Positions 8,942-16,677 of a stretch of DNA of 64,000 nucleotides are shown piece after piece (position 1 is the first letter of the stretch; each line of letters starts with the position of its first letter). Source of the stretch: Bradyrhizobium betae (lineage in GTDB: Bacteria > Pseudomonadota > Alphaproteobacteria > Rhizobiales > Xanthobacteraceae); assembly GCF_008932115.1 (NCBI RefSeq), contig NZ_CP044543.1, positions 5,896,501 to 5,960,500 of the forward strand. Reading direction: 5' to 3'. The notes beneath the pieces were generated by a model. The model was not told the DNA's origin and did not search any database. It saw only the letters and a list, made by a program, of their open reading frames with translations. The position numbers and the translations under genes were made by a program.

Positions 8942-9309
8942 ATCCGCTCCGTCGTCTTCCGGACCATGTCCGCAATAGAGCGTTTTCGAGCGAAGTGGAA
9001 ACCGGTTCGCGTGAAGAAAACGCGTCAAGAAAAGAAACCTGGAGCCAAGGGCTCCAGCCGTTGGCATGGAATTCACCAAGAGTTTGAGGCCGTACGGCTT
9101 GAATTTGCCAAAACCCTGACCATTTTGAGCCGACCTTGCCGCCTGGGGGCGTCAGACAAAACTATTGTGTTTCAAGGCGTTGGCATGGTTTCGCGGGGCA
9201 AGGCGCTGTTCACTCTCAGGCAAGCCCGTCAGGACTTTGTCGCCTAGACTGTGTTATAGAGCCCGCCAAACGAGCCCATTCGAAAGAGCAGATCCCAAAG
9301 AGAAAACCA
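8942..9309. other. Intergenic region between the membrane protein and cysE
   Basis: This 368-bp stretch contains the dispersed repeat at 8977-9031 and otherwise no gene that can be supported. A promoter for cysE must lie near its right end (AT-rich TGTGTTATAGAG around 9248-9259), but no confident -35 partner is visible. Confidence 0.5.
8977..9031. repeat. Dispersed palindromic repeat (AGCGTTTTCGAGCGAAGTGG type)
   Basis: The sequence begins AGAGCGTTTTCGAGCGAAG, continues through ACCGGTTCGCGTG and ends with GAAAACGCGTCAAG. GCGTTTTC (8980-8987) and GAAAACGC (9016-9023) form the outer stem. I know this element as a very frequent intergenic repeat in Bradyrhizobium, Rhodopseudomonas and relatives (established from memory, not searched). 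It decides the start of the neighbouring membrane protein, because the upstream open frame runs through it. Confidence 0.75.
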
Positions 9310-10134
9310 ATGGCAGTGCATCAGGTCAATCCGGGAGGAAAGCTCGCGTCCCTCGATCCGATCTGGGATCGGATCCGCGGCGAGGCGGAGCACATCGTCC
9401 ATCGCGAGCCCGAGCTTGCGACCTTCATCTATTCGACGGTGCTGCATCACAGCCGCCTGGAAGATTCGGTGATCCATCGTGTCGCCGACCGGCTCGATCA
9501 CTCCGCGCTGTCGGGCGATCTGGTGCGCCAGACCTATGACGAGGCGCTGCGCGACGATCCCGATCTCGGCAACGCCTTCCGCGCCGATCTCGTCGCCGTC
9601 TACGATCGCGATCCCGCGACCTCGCGCTTCATCGATCCCTTGCTCTACTTCAAGGGCTTCCACGCGATCCAGACCCATCGCCTCGCGCACTGGCTCTGGC
9701 TGAAGGGCCGCAAGGATTTCGCGTATTATCTCCAGAGCCGCGCCTCCGCGGTGTTCCAGACCGACATCAATCCCGCCGCACGCATCGGCCGCGGCATCTT
9801 CCTCGACCACGCCACCGGCTTCGTCTGCGGCGAGACGGCGGTGATCGAGGACGACGTCTCGATCCTGCACGGCGTCACGCTCGGCGGCACCGGCAAGGAG
9901 AACGAGGATCGTCATCCGAAGATTCGCCACGGCGTGCTGATCGGCGCCGGCGCGAAGATTCTCGGCAATATCGAGATCGGCCATTGCGCGCGCATCGCCG
10001 CGGGCTCGGTCGTGGTCAAGCCGGTGCCTCACAACGTCACGGTTGCCGGGGTGCCCGCCAAGATCGTCGGCGAAGCCGGCTGCGCCGAGCCGTCGCGCAC
10101 CATGGATCAGATGATCAACGCCACGGGACTTTGA
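9310..10134 (+). CDS. cysE: Serine O-acetyltransferase
   Basis: A 274-residue CysE: it transfers acetyl from acetyl-CoA to L-serine, giving O-acetylserine, the cysteine precursor, in the cytoplasm. The N-terminal helical SATase domain (about residues 1-140, with YFKGFHAIQTHRLAHWLW) is followed by a left-handed beta-helix of hexapeptide repeats (DINPAARIGRGIFLDHATG, VIEDDVSILHGVTLGGTG, IGAGAKILGNIEIGHCARI). The catalytic His lies in LDHATG and the second in ILHGVT. The ATG at 9310 starts MAVHQVNPGGK and is preferred over an upstream extension that has no domain content. An intrinsic terminator at 10178-10198 follows, and a DUF3126 gene comes next. Confidence 0.96.
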   Translation: MAVHQVNPGGKLASLDPIWDRIRGEAEHIVHREPELATFIYSTVLHHSRLEDSVIHRVADRLDHSALSGDLVRQTYDEALRDDPDLGNAFRADLVAVYDRDPATSRFIDPLLYFKGFHAIQTHRLAHWLWLKGRKDFAYYLQSRASAVFQTDINPAARIGRGIFLDHATGFVCGETAVIEDDVSILHGVTLGGTGKENEDRHPKIRHGVLIGAGAKILGNIEIGHCARIAAGSVVVKPVPHNVTVAGVPAKIVGEAGCAEPSRTMDQMINATGL

Positions 10135-10177
10135 GACATGGGTCCTTTAAGAGCCGGGGCTTTGATCCCGTGAGGTG

Positions 10178-10198
10178 AGGGCCGGATTCTCCGGCCCT
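10178..10198 (+). terminator. Intrinsic terminator after cysE
   Basis: AGGGCCGG (10178-10185) pairs with CCGGCCCT (10191-10198) around the loop ATTCT, followed by TTTCGTCC. It lies 44 bp after the cysE stop. Confidence 0.75.
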
Positions 10199-10288
10199 TT
10201 CGTCCCCAAATTGTTTGGCAATTCATGCTGGCGGTTCGTCGCGTCTCGTCCTAAAACGCGGCCAGCCAATTTCGATCGGAGACTTGCC

Positions 10289-10507
10289 GTGGACGTCAAA
10301 GAAGTCAGAAAGTTAGATGCGTATCTGAAGCGCGTATTCGGCAATCCCAAGATCCGCGTTGTGCCGCGGCCGAAGAAGGACGATTCCGCCGAGGTCTATA
10401 TCGGCGAGGAATTCATCGGCGTGCTGTTCGTCGACGACGAGGACGATGATCGCTCGTTCCAGTTCCAGATGGCGATCCTCGAAGACGATCTCGTCGATCA
10501 GGAATAG
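10289..10507 (+). CDS. DUF3126 family protein
   Basis: A 72-residue acidic protein starting at GTG (VDVKEVRKLDAYLKRVFG). GGAG lies eight bases upstream, which fixes this start against an open but featureless upstream extension. The body (IRVVPRPKKDDSAEVYIG, then an acidic DDEDDD run) matches the DUF3126 family of Hyphomicrobiales, whose function is unknown. It sits about 90 bp after the cysE terminator, so it is probably transcribed separately, although adjacency to cysE is often kept in this order. Confidence 0.85.
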   Translation: MDVKEVRKLDAYLKRVFGNPKIRVVPRPKKDDSAEVYIGEEFIGVLFVDDEDDDRSFQFQMAILEDDLVDQE

Positions 10508-10935
10508 TTTTTTTCGTTATTGCGAGCGAAGCCGTTGCTCGCAATGACGCTGCGCGAGTGACCGCCGCTCTCGTGTCCCGGACGCGCTGCAACGCTTGTG
10601 GCGTTGCTGCGCAGAGCCGGGACCCAGTAGCCCCACAACGCATCTCTGCAACATGTGCCCCGGACGCAGCGCACCGTCGAAGAGACGCTGCGCTCGCAAT
10701 GACGAGGGGGCCTCCATTGAGATCCCGCAAAGGAACGGCCGGGTGGTCGGCATGGAAGATGGCTGAGCGCATCGTTCAAACCGACTGCGCCAAGGGTGAC
10801 ATCATGCACCTGTTTTGCCCGACGGGTCAAGTTGAAATTCGAAAAATACGAAATATCAAAAATACGAAGCCATGACAGCGGCCTGGCTACTGTGCATGGG
10901 GTTGTTTCGATGGTCTCGTCGGGAGAGGCCCGCGC
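10508..10935. other. Gene-free region made of dispersed repeats
   Basis: About 430 bp without a supportable gene. It holds the composite repeat at 10573-10710, a short GC-rich palindromic motif TTTTGCCCGACGGG at 10813-10826 that recurs at 45745-45759, and two copies of AAAAATACGAA (10842-10852 and 10858-10868). GAGCGAAGCC...CTCGCAATGACG near 10528-10552 is a further fragment of the same repeat family. Confidence 0.6.
10573..10710 (+). repeat. Composite dispersed repeat, copy 1
   Basis: It begins GTGTCCCGGACGCG, has a variable palindromic middle, continues CGCAGAGCCGGGACCCA, and ends with GCAGCGCACCGTCGAAG and CGCAATGACGAGG. The same blocks recur in the same order at 40998-41149, with different bases between them. 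The conserved blocks and variable stem-forming parts suggest a structured repetitive element rather than coding sequence. Confidence 0.75.
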
Positions 10936-11643
10936 TCACCCCTTCGGCCCGCGCAACTGCGCCGTCAGCCTGTCCATCGCGTGTCCCACATCCTGCCATT
11001 GCGAGAGCCAGCTGCGCGGAAAGCGGAAGGTGAGGTCGGCGCCGCCGACCCGGCGTTCGGACAGGCACATGCCCGGGGTGGCCGCATCGCGCGTGCAGCG
11101 CGCGGTCAGGGCGGGGTTTGCGGCGGAATAGAAATCCTCGCTGCCATAGGGCGTGTCGCTGCGGAACATCCGCATCGTCAGCCCGTCGGCGGGCATCGTT
11201 GCAGCCTGGTCCAGGTAGCGCGGATAGATCGTGGCCGTGCGCTGCTCCGGCGCCAGCGCATCGTGATGCGCCGCGATCGACAGGAAGATGCGGTCGATCG
11301 GCTGCATCGTCGAGTCGACGCTGTCGGCGGTGACATGCTTCGGTGCGCCCGGCGGCTCCAGCGAGGGATACAGGAAATCGAGGTCGATGCGCTCCTGCGG
11401 TCCGGAGTGCCGCTGGATCTTCATCCGGATCGCGGCCGCCGGCAGGTTGAACAGAGTGCCGCCGACGCTGACCGGCAGCTTGTCCGGCGCGTTCGCGCCG
11501 CCCGCGCCCCAGGTCGGCCACAGCAGATAGGCGACGAGCGCGACCGCGCACACCGCGGCCATGCCGCCGAGCAGGATCGGGACGACATGCGCCCGGGGGC
11601 GCGCCCTGGAGGACCGGGAAGAGGTTGCCGAAAACATCGTCAT
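10936..11643 (-). CDS. Membrane-anchored protein of unknown function
   Basis: A 235-residue protein starting MTMFSATSSRSSRARPRA, with a single transmembrane helix (about residues 22-45, VPILLGGMAAVCAVALVAYLLWP) and a 190-residue extracytoplasmic domain. That domain has three Cys, two of them close together (TARCTRDAATPGMC), suggesting a disulfide. The frame is open 20 codons upstream; the ATGs at 11643 and 11637 are both possible and neither has a good ribosome site. No family is recognised. The gene stands alone, divergent from the small membrane protein at 11863. Confidence 0.7.
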   Translation of the reverse strand: MTMFSATSSRSSRARPRAHVVPILLGGMAAVCAVALVAYLLWPTWGAGGANAPDKLPVSVGGTLFNLPAAAIRMKIQRHSGPQERIDLDFLYPSLEPPGAPKHVTADSVDSTMQPIDRIFLSIAAHHDALAPEQRTATIYPRYLDQAATMPADGLTMRMFRSDTPYGSEDFYSAANPALTARCTRDAATPGMCLSERRVGGADLTFRFPRSWLSQWQDVGHAMDRLTAQLRGPKG

Positions 11644-11862
11644 GAGTTGCGCGAGCAGCCGAAGGTCGGCCGGTGGCCGACGAATCAGCGGCGAATATGC
11701 CACGCGGCGGCGATTTCGCGGAGCATTCCCGGCTCTAGGTATGGAGGAGGGCTCTGCGCCGACCGGCGGGCCTTGTTAACCTTCCCTTAAGGATAATGTA
11801 GCGTTAACCAGCACTATTTGTCACAGGAAGGCTCCGGCGTTGCGTAAGGGCGGACCGTTCCG

Positions 11863-12192
11863 ATGACACCTGAAGCTTTCAATACCCTCTTCTCGATCTG
11901 CATCGGTTTCGCGCTCGCGGGCGCGCTCGTGAACGGGTACCAGGCGCTCGCACAGCGACCCGCCGGGTTCGGCCTGTTGCAGGATGGCGTGGCGCCGAAG
12001 ACCTTTGCCGCGGTTCCGTTCCTGGTGTTCGCGGCGCCCTTCATCATCATGCGCAACACGCTGCGCGGCATGCGGGTGGAAAGCCGCCGCGTGGAATTCG
12101 TGATGATGGCGACCGTCATCGCCGGCTTCTGGAGCATGATGAGCGGGACCTTCTTCCTGATGACGCTGCGCGCGACCGGCGTGCTGGGCTGA
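11863..12192 (+). CDS. Small integral membrane protein of unknown function
   Basis: A 109-residue protein with three hydrophobic helices (about residues 7-26, 47-64 and 80-102) and a short basic loop (RNTLRGMRVESRRVE). It starts at an ATG preceded by AAGGGCGG. Proteins like this are conserved in Bradyrhizobium as hypothetical membrane proteins, and no activity can be assigned. It is followed after 78 bp by the gamma-carbonic anhydrase gene on the same strand. Confidence 0.75.
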   Translation: MTPEAFNTLFSICIGFALAGALVNGYQALAQRPAGFGLLQDGVAPKTFAAVPFLVFAAPFIIMRNTLRGMRVESRRVEFVMMATVIAGFWSMMSGTFFLMTLRATGVLG

Positions 12193-12270
12193 CGCGCGCA
12201 GCCAGGCCGGGCCCTTTGCTTCAGGCCCACCGTTTCGCTATGGCTGGGGTCAAAATGACAGGAGGCCTCC

Positions 12271-12801
12271 ATGGCGATCTATGAGCTCGACGGGCAGGCG
12301 CCCGATCTTCCCGCCGACGGCAATTACTTCATCGCTGAGACCGCCACCGTGATCGGCCGCGTGCGCCTGAAGCCGGGCGCGAGCGTCTGGTTCGGCGCGG
12401 TGCTGCGCGGCGACAATGAGTGGATCGAGATCGGCGAGGGCGCCAACGTGCAGGACGGCTCGACCTGCCACACCGACCTCGGCTTTCCCATGGTCATCGG
12501 CAGGAACTGCACCGTCGGCCACAACGTCATCCTGCACGGCTGCACCGTCGAGGAGGGCGCGCTGATCGGCATGGGCTCGATCGTGATGAACGGCGCCAGG
12601 ATCGGCCGCAACAGCATCGTCGGCGCCGGTTCCGTCATCACCGAGGGCAAGGAGTTTCCCGAACGCTCGCTGATCATCGGCTCGCCCGCGCGCGTGATCC
12701 GCACGCTCGACGACGCGCAGGTGCAGAAGATGGGAAGCGCGGCGAGGTTCTACGTCGCCAACGGTCCGCGCTTCAAGAAGGGCCTGAAGCGGATCGGCTG
12801 A
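12271..12801 (+). CDS. Gamma-carbonic anhydrase family protein
   Basis: A 176-residue left-handed beta-helix protein. The three histidine ligands of the metal site are visible: STCHTDLG (about residue 70), then VGHNVILHG (about 87 and 92). The hexapeptide pattern (ATVIGRVRLKPGASVWFG, IGMGSIVMNGARIGRNSIVG) runs through the centre, and a C-terminal helix closes the protein. Family members include CaiE/YrdA-like proteins and true gamma-CAs; whether this one hydrates CO2 cannot be told. The start has a strong AGGAGG six bases upstream. Confidence 0.93.
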   Translation: MAIYELDGQAPDLPADGNYFIAETATVIGRVRLKPGASVWFGAVLRGDNEWIEIGEGANVQDGSTCHTDLGFPMVIGRNCTVGHNVILHGCTVEEGALIGMGSIVMNGARIGRNSIVGAGSVITEGKEFPERSLIIGSPARVIRTLDDAQVQKMGSAARFYVANGPRFKKGLKRIG

Positions 12802-12924
12802 TGCGCTCGCGGACGAAGCCGGGTCCGCTTCGCGTGCCTCCCGTAGAAGTACCGACCGGAACTTTTAGTCCCCGCTAGCGGTACCTCCCTATGGTCGGTG
12901 TCTTCAACCAGGGGGAGCGGCGCG

Positions 12925-14622
12925 ATGAACGCTGCGGCGCCGGGATCCGGACTCGAGGCCGCATCCCGACTAGTGAAGAAGTTCGCTCGTTTCGCGCGCG
13001 GCATCGACACGCTGACCGTCGCGGAGAAGGTCTACAGTATCGCCGGCTTCCTCGCGATCGTGACCACCTTCCTGCTCGTGATGTCGATCCAGACGGTGCG
13101 GCTGCAGACGACCTATCGCCACATGCACGCCTCGTCCGCCGAGGCCGCGATCAATGTCGGGCGCATCAACGCGTTGATCTACGCCATCGTGATGGAATCG
13201 CGCGGCATCTACATGTCCGCCGATCGCGTTGCGATGAAGCCGTTCGCCGACGGCCTGATGCGTCGTAACCGCGAGCTCGCCGAGGCCGTCAAGGGCCTCG
13301 AACGGACCGTCGACTATGACGATGCCGAGCAGGTCTCGAGCTTCCGGCAGCGCATCGCGCAGTTCATCGATTTTCGCCAGGAGCTGGTGCGCCGCGGGCT
13401 GGAGATCAGCCCGGCGGCGGCGCGCGAGTGGGGCGACAATGACGCCAACCGGACGCTGCGGGCCAGGCTCAACGGCGATCTCGAGTCGCTCGAACGGATC
13501 TACGGGCAGCGTGCCCGCGAGGCGGACGAGCTCGCCAACTCGAACCGCTATGCCGCCGCCTATCTGTTCGCCCTCGGCCTCGCGTCTCTCGTTCTGGCGG
13601 GTCTGAACGTCGTCGTCATGCGGCGTTCGGTGGTCGGGGCGCTGGCCGAGATCACGCTGGCGACCGACCGGATCGCGGACGGCGACGTCAAGAGCAAGGT
13701 GCCGCATCTGGGCCGCAACGACGAGATCGGGCGCCTTGCGCGTGCGGTCCAGCATTTTCGCGATGCGGTGGCGCGCATCTTCGAGCTCGAGGAGCTCGAA
13801 CTCGGCACCGCGCAGGCGCGCGATGCCGCGATGACCGAGCGCGACAAGTTCAACGACAAGTACCAGGCCAAGAAGTGGCAGCTCTCCGCCGCGATCAACA
13901 GCATGCCGCAGGGCCTGATCATGCTCGACGGCAAGGCCAACGTGGTCGCGATGAACGGCAACTACCGGCAGATCTACAATCTGCCCGAGACGATCCAGTC
14001 GGGAGCGACGCTCGGCGAGATCCTGCAGCACCGCGTCAAGAGCGGTTTGTTCAGCGGCGACATCGCGACATATCTCGCCGCCGTGCTCGACCGGATCGCC
14101 AGGCGCGAGCCGGCCGCCTATGAGATCACCTTGAACGACGGCCGCACCATCAGGATCCACGAGCGCCCGATGGACGGCGGCGGCTGGGTGTCGGTCCAGG
14201 AGGACGTCACCGAACAGCGCCAGCGTCAGCGAATTCTCGAACGGATGGAGCGTTTCCTCGCCACCATCATCGAGAACGTGACCGAGGGCATCATCGCCAA
14301 GGATGCGCGAAACCAGCGCTACGTGTTCGTCAACAGGGCGGCCGAGCAGATGATCGGCATGTCGCGTGGCGAGATCATCGGCAAGACGGCGCGGGAATTG
14401 TTCTCCCCGGAAGCAGCCGAATTGATCGAGCGGCGCGACCAGCAGCTCCTCGCGCAGAAGCAGCAGCTCGAGCCGATCATCGATACGATCGACAATCCGA
14501 CGCGCGGTCGCCGCGTGATCTCCACCCGCCGGGTCCAGGTCGGCGGTGCCGGCGAAGAATCCCACATGTTCGTGACGATGATCGAGGACCTGACCGAGAC
14601 GACCGGGGCGGTCGCCGCGTAG
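12925..14622 (+). CDS. HAMP-PAS-PAS sensory protein without output domain
   Basis: A 565-residue inner-membrane sensor. Transmembrane helix 1 is at about residues 36-58 and helix 2 at about 207-230, enclosing a helical periplasmic sensor of roughly 148 residues (INVGRINALIYAIVMESRGI). A HAMP domain follows (IADGDVKSKVPHLGRNDEIG), then a coiled segment, a PAS_7-type domain from about 316 (INSMPQGLIMLDGKANVVAM) and a second PAS from about 437 (ENVTEGIIAKDARNQRYVFV). The protein ends soon after (MIEDLTETTGAVAA) with no histidine kinase, GGDEF, EAL or methyl-accepting domain. GGGGGAG seven bases before the ATG fixes the start. It may signal through a partner or be a truncated GGDEF/EAL protein. 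Confidence 0.9.
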   Translation: MNAAAPGSGLEAASRLVKKFARFARGIDTLTVAEKVYSIAGFLAIVTTFLLVMSIQTVRLQTTYRHMHASSAEAAINVGRINALIYAIVMESRGIYMSADRVAMKPFADGLMRRNRELAEAVKGLERTVDYDDAEQVSSFRQRIAQFIDFRQELVRRGLEISPAAAREWGDNDANRTLRARLNGDLESLERIYGQRAREADELANSNRYAAAYLFALGLASLVLAGLNVVVMRRSVVGALAEITLATDRIADGDVKSKVPHLGRNDEIGRLARAVQHFRDAVARIFELEELELGTAQARDAAMTERDKFNDKYQAKKWQLSAAINSMPQGLIMLDGKANVVAMNGNYRQIYNLPETIQSGATLGEILQHRVKSGLFSGDIATYLAAVLDRIARREPAAYEITLNDGRTIRIHERPMDGGGWVSVQEDVTEQRQRQRILERMERFLATIIENVTEGIIAKDARNQRYVFVNRAAEQMIGMSRGEIIGKTARELFSPEAAELIERRDQQLLAQKQQLEPIIDTIDNPTRGRRVISTRRVQVGGAGEESHMFVTMIEDLTETTGAVAA

Positions 14623-14629
14623 CGAGACG

Positions 14630-14860
14630 TCATCGCCTCTTTGTCTTCTTTGCCTTGCTGCGCGGCGCCGCCTTGTCCGCCGTCTCGCCGAGCCTGGCGC
14701 TCTTGCGCAGGGCGTCCCTGAGATCGACGGGGATGCCGTGCTTCTTCAAGAGGTCGGCGAAGGCTTCGTCGGCGAGCTCCTGAAGCGTCCCCATCCTGTC
14801 GCGTCCCAATTGCTTCAGCTTGTCGAACGTGTCCTCGTCGAACGCGATCAGTTTGCGCAT
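14630..14860 (-). CDS. Small ribbon-helix-helix-like protein
   Basis: A 76-residue basic protein starting MRKLIAFDEDTFDKLKQLG, with GGGAGG 12 bases upstream. A short beta strand followed by two helices (TLQELADEAFADLLKKHG) fits a ribbon-helix-helix or CopG-like DNA-binding fold, and the tail is strongly basic (RSKAKKTKRR). No toxin partner is adjacent, so this is not an obvious antitoxin. It is convergent with the sensor gene (stops 8 bp apart) and divergent from the small secreted protein at 14957. Confidence 0.7.
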   Translation of the reverse strand: MRKLIAFDEDTFDKLKQLGRDRMGTLQELADEAFADLLKKHGIPVDLRDALRKSARLGETADKAAPRSKAKKTKRR

Positions 14861-14956
14861 GATCGTGCCAGCCTCCCTTGGCTCAAGCTGATGAGGCGGC
14901 ATTTGTTCCGGAACCGGCCTCTGCCGCAGCGGTTGACCGCTAAAGGAGAATTTCCG

Positions 14957-15262
14957 ATGGCCAATTCGCATGCAACCGTTTCAACGAAGATCTTGATCGT
15001 GATCCTCAGCCTTGCGGCGCTGCCGGCGGTGTCGTTCGCGCAAGCGACCGGCGGTGCAGCCGGCTCGAGCGGATCGACCGGAGGTGTCGCCAACGCTCCG
15101 TCATCACCGCCCGGCACCAACAGCCTGGGCACGGCCCAATCGTCCGGCGCGTCTGGCGGGGCCACCACCGGCACCGGCGCAGGCGGGTCCGCTGACGCCG
15201 CCGTCAATGCCGAAAACCGGATCCTCGACAAGAAGCTGAAGAGCATCTGCCGCGGCTGCTGA
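14957..15262 (+). CDS. Small secreted Gly/Ser/Thr-rich protein
   Basis: A 101-residue protein with a Sec signal peptide (STKILIVILSLAALPAVSFA, cleavage after about residue 28) and a low-complexity Gly-Ser-Thr-Ala body. It ends in a conserved-looking charged tail (NAENRILDKKLKSICRGC) with two cysteines. AAAGGAGAA lies upstream of the ATG. Such proteins are frequent in Bradyrhizobium and have no known role; the Cys-containing end may be the functional part. Confidence 0.75.
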   Translation: MANSHATVSTKILIVILSLAALPAVSFAQATGGAAGSSGSTGGVANAPSSPPGTNSLGTAQSSGASGGATTGTGAGGSADAAVNAENRILDKKLKSICRGC

Positions 15263-15365
15263 CGCTCGCGCGGAAGTGAGGCTGCATGGCTGTCCGGAAT
15301 GCCCGTGTGACGTTAGTTTGATCCGGCTTTGAGGCGTGGAGCGTGTCCACGCGGAGGATCAAGTG

Positions 15366-15731
15366 ATGTTGCGTAAGACGATGATGGCGGCGCTGGCCGC
15401 TGCGACGATCGGGCTGTCGATGCCGCAGGCGGCACAGGCGGGCGGTCACGGTGGCTGGGGCCACGGTGGTGGAAGCTGGGGTCACGGCGGTGGCGGCTGG
15501 GGCCATGGCGGCCATTGGCATGGAGGCGGCTTCTGGCCGGGCATCGCGATCGGCGCCGGCATCGCTGGCGCCGGCTACTATGGCGGCTATTATGGCTACG
15601 GACCCTATTATTACGGTCCCGGTCCCGCTTACTATTCCGAGGACGGTGGCTATGGCGGTTGCTACGTCGTCCGCAAGCGCGTCATGACGCCATCGGGCTG
15701 GCGATATCGTCGCGTGGATGTTTGCGAGTAA
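15366..15731 (+). CDS. Secreted Gly/His/Tyr-rich protein
   Basis: A 121-residue protein. The signal peptide MLRKTMMAALAAATIGLSMP...AQA is followed by tandem Gly-Trp-Gly-His units (GGWGHGGGSWGHGGGGWGHG), then a Tyr/Gly-rich segment (YYGGYYGYGPYYYGPG). The C-terminal 30 residues look folded, with two cysteines (GGCYVVRKRVMTPSGWRYRR, then DVCE). The His-rich repeat could bind metal, but this is inference. An intrinsic terminator that mainly serves the opposite strand follows at 15761-15796. Confidence 0.8.
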   Translation: MLRKTMMAALAAATIGLSMPQAAQAGGHGGWGHGGGSWGHGGGGWGHGGHWHGGGFWPGIAIGAGIAGAGYYGGYYGYGPYYYGPGPAYYSEDGGYGGCYVVRKRVMTPSGWRYRRVDVCE

Positions 15732-15760
15732 TCGCGACGCTGGGCGAGGCCGTTAAAAAA

Positions 15761-15796
15761 CAAGGCCGTTGACGCAGTATACCGTCAACGACCTTG
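15761..15796 (-). terminator. Intrinsic terminator, mainly for the minus strand
   Basis: CAAGGCCGTTGACG (15761-15774) pairs with CGTCAACGACCTTG (15783-15796) with one mismatch. Read on the minus strand the hairpin is followed by TTTTTT (15755-15760), so it should end the transcript of the 15923-16417 gene; it may also stop plus-strand transcripts. Confidence 0.8.
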
Positions 15797-15922
15797 CCAG
15801 CCCCGGACATTGAAATCGGCTCACGCCATCCGGTAACCGCTACCATCGCGCGGAATCATACGGGCAAATGTGATCCAGTTCACAAGCGGCGAAAATAATA
15901 GTCCAATTGCGTCGATCTCCGG

Positions 15923-16417
15923 TCAGCTGCGCGATTTGCCGCGTTTTCGCACGCTGGCATGATGCCGGGCCGGTTTCCTGCGGGTAACCGAGGGCGTTTC
16001 GGCCTCGGTGGCCCGGGCGCTGGCAAAGGACTGCCGCAGATTGTCGATGGACTCATTCAGCGTGGTGACCTGCTCGGACAGCCGCTTGGTGTCGGCTTGC
16101 TGCGCCGCCATCAGCCGTCTCATCGTCTGAAGCTGGTCCTGCACGACCTGCAACTGGTCGATCGATTCCTGCTGTGTCGCCTCCAGCCCCTTGGTCTTCT
16201 CGACCAGCTGCTCGGAGGCCTGTGCGGTGCGGGCCTGAAGCTGCCGCGACGCCACCACCCGATCAGGCTCAGGAGCTGCCCCGGTGTAGGCACGCCAGAT
16301 CGCGATCGACGTTACGCCGGCGATCAGCAGGAGCAGGGCGGCGGCGGTCAGCGCGATGGGCTGGGCGCCGAGGCGAAGGAGGGGGTGGGACCGTGAGTCC
16401 TCTGCGAGATCGATCAT
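15923..16417 (-). CDS. Membrane-anchored coiled-coil protein
   Basis: A 164-residue protein starting MIDLAEDSRSHP. One transmembrane helix (about residues 22-42, LTAAALLLLIAGVTSIAIW) is followed by a long coiled coil (about 60-135, heptad-like QLVEKTKGLEATQQESIDQL and LSEQVTTLNESIDNLRQSF) and a very basic tail (RKPARHHASVRKRGKSRS). The frame is open 16 codons upstream, but the ATG at 16417 gives a conventional topology. No family is recognised. It ends at the terminator at 15761-15796 and appears monocistronic. Confidence 0.75.
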   Translation of the reverse strand: MIDLAEDSRSHPLLRLGAQPIALTAAALLLLIAGVTSIAIWRAYTGAAPEPDRVVASRQLQARTAQASEQLVEKTKGLEATQQESIDQLQVVQDQLQTMRRLMAAQQADTKRLSEQVTTLNESIDNLRQSFASARATEAETPSVTRRKPARHHASVRKRGKSRS

Positions 16418-16677
16418 CGCTGACAAAACCCAAATTGAAACTTGGTGAGTGGCGAAGACCGGCAAGCCGAAAGCCGCCGGGACGTCCCGAAAGCGTTACT
16501 GTTCGGCAACAAATGGGACCAAAAAGAGGCTGGCCTGCCCAGATCAGCGCAATAAGCGGGAAAAGAGGTTTCTTACTACCTCTAGCGCTGCGTCGGCCCA
16601 AGCCGGTTCGCTGGCGGCCTATCCGAAGAAGCGGTGCCAGCCTGATCGATCAAGGCCGCGCCAGGCAGTGATCCGAA

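Noticed and set aside
7676..9247. A 523-residue plus-strand frame opposite the membrane protein
   Set aside because: Arg/Gln/Asp-rich antisense shadow without domain signs.
10842..10868. Two AAAAATACGAA copies 16 bp apart
   Set aside because: Too few copies and no gene-start context; probably chance in an AT-rich gap.
14623..14629. Missing output domain hidden by a frameshift after the HAMP-PAS sensor
   Set aside because: The following sequence encodes an oppositely oriented gene with its own ribosome site, and no GGDEF or kinase motif is seen in any frame.
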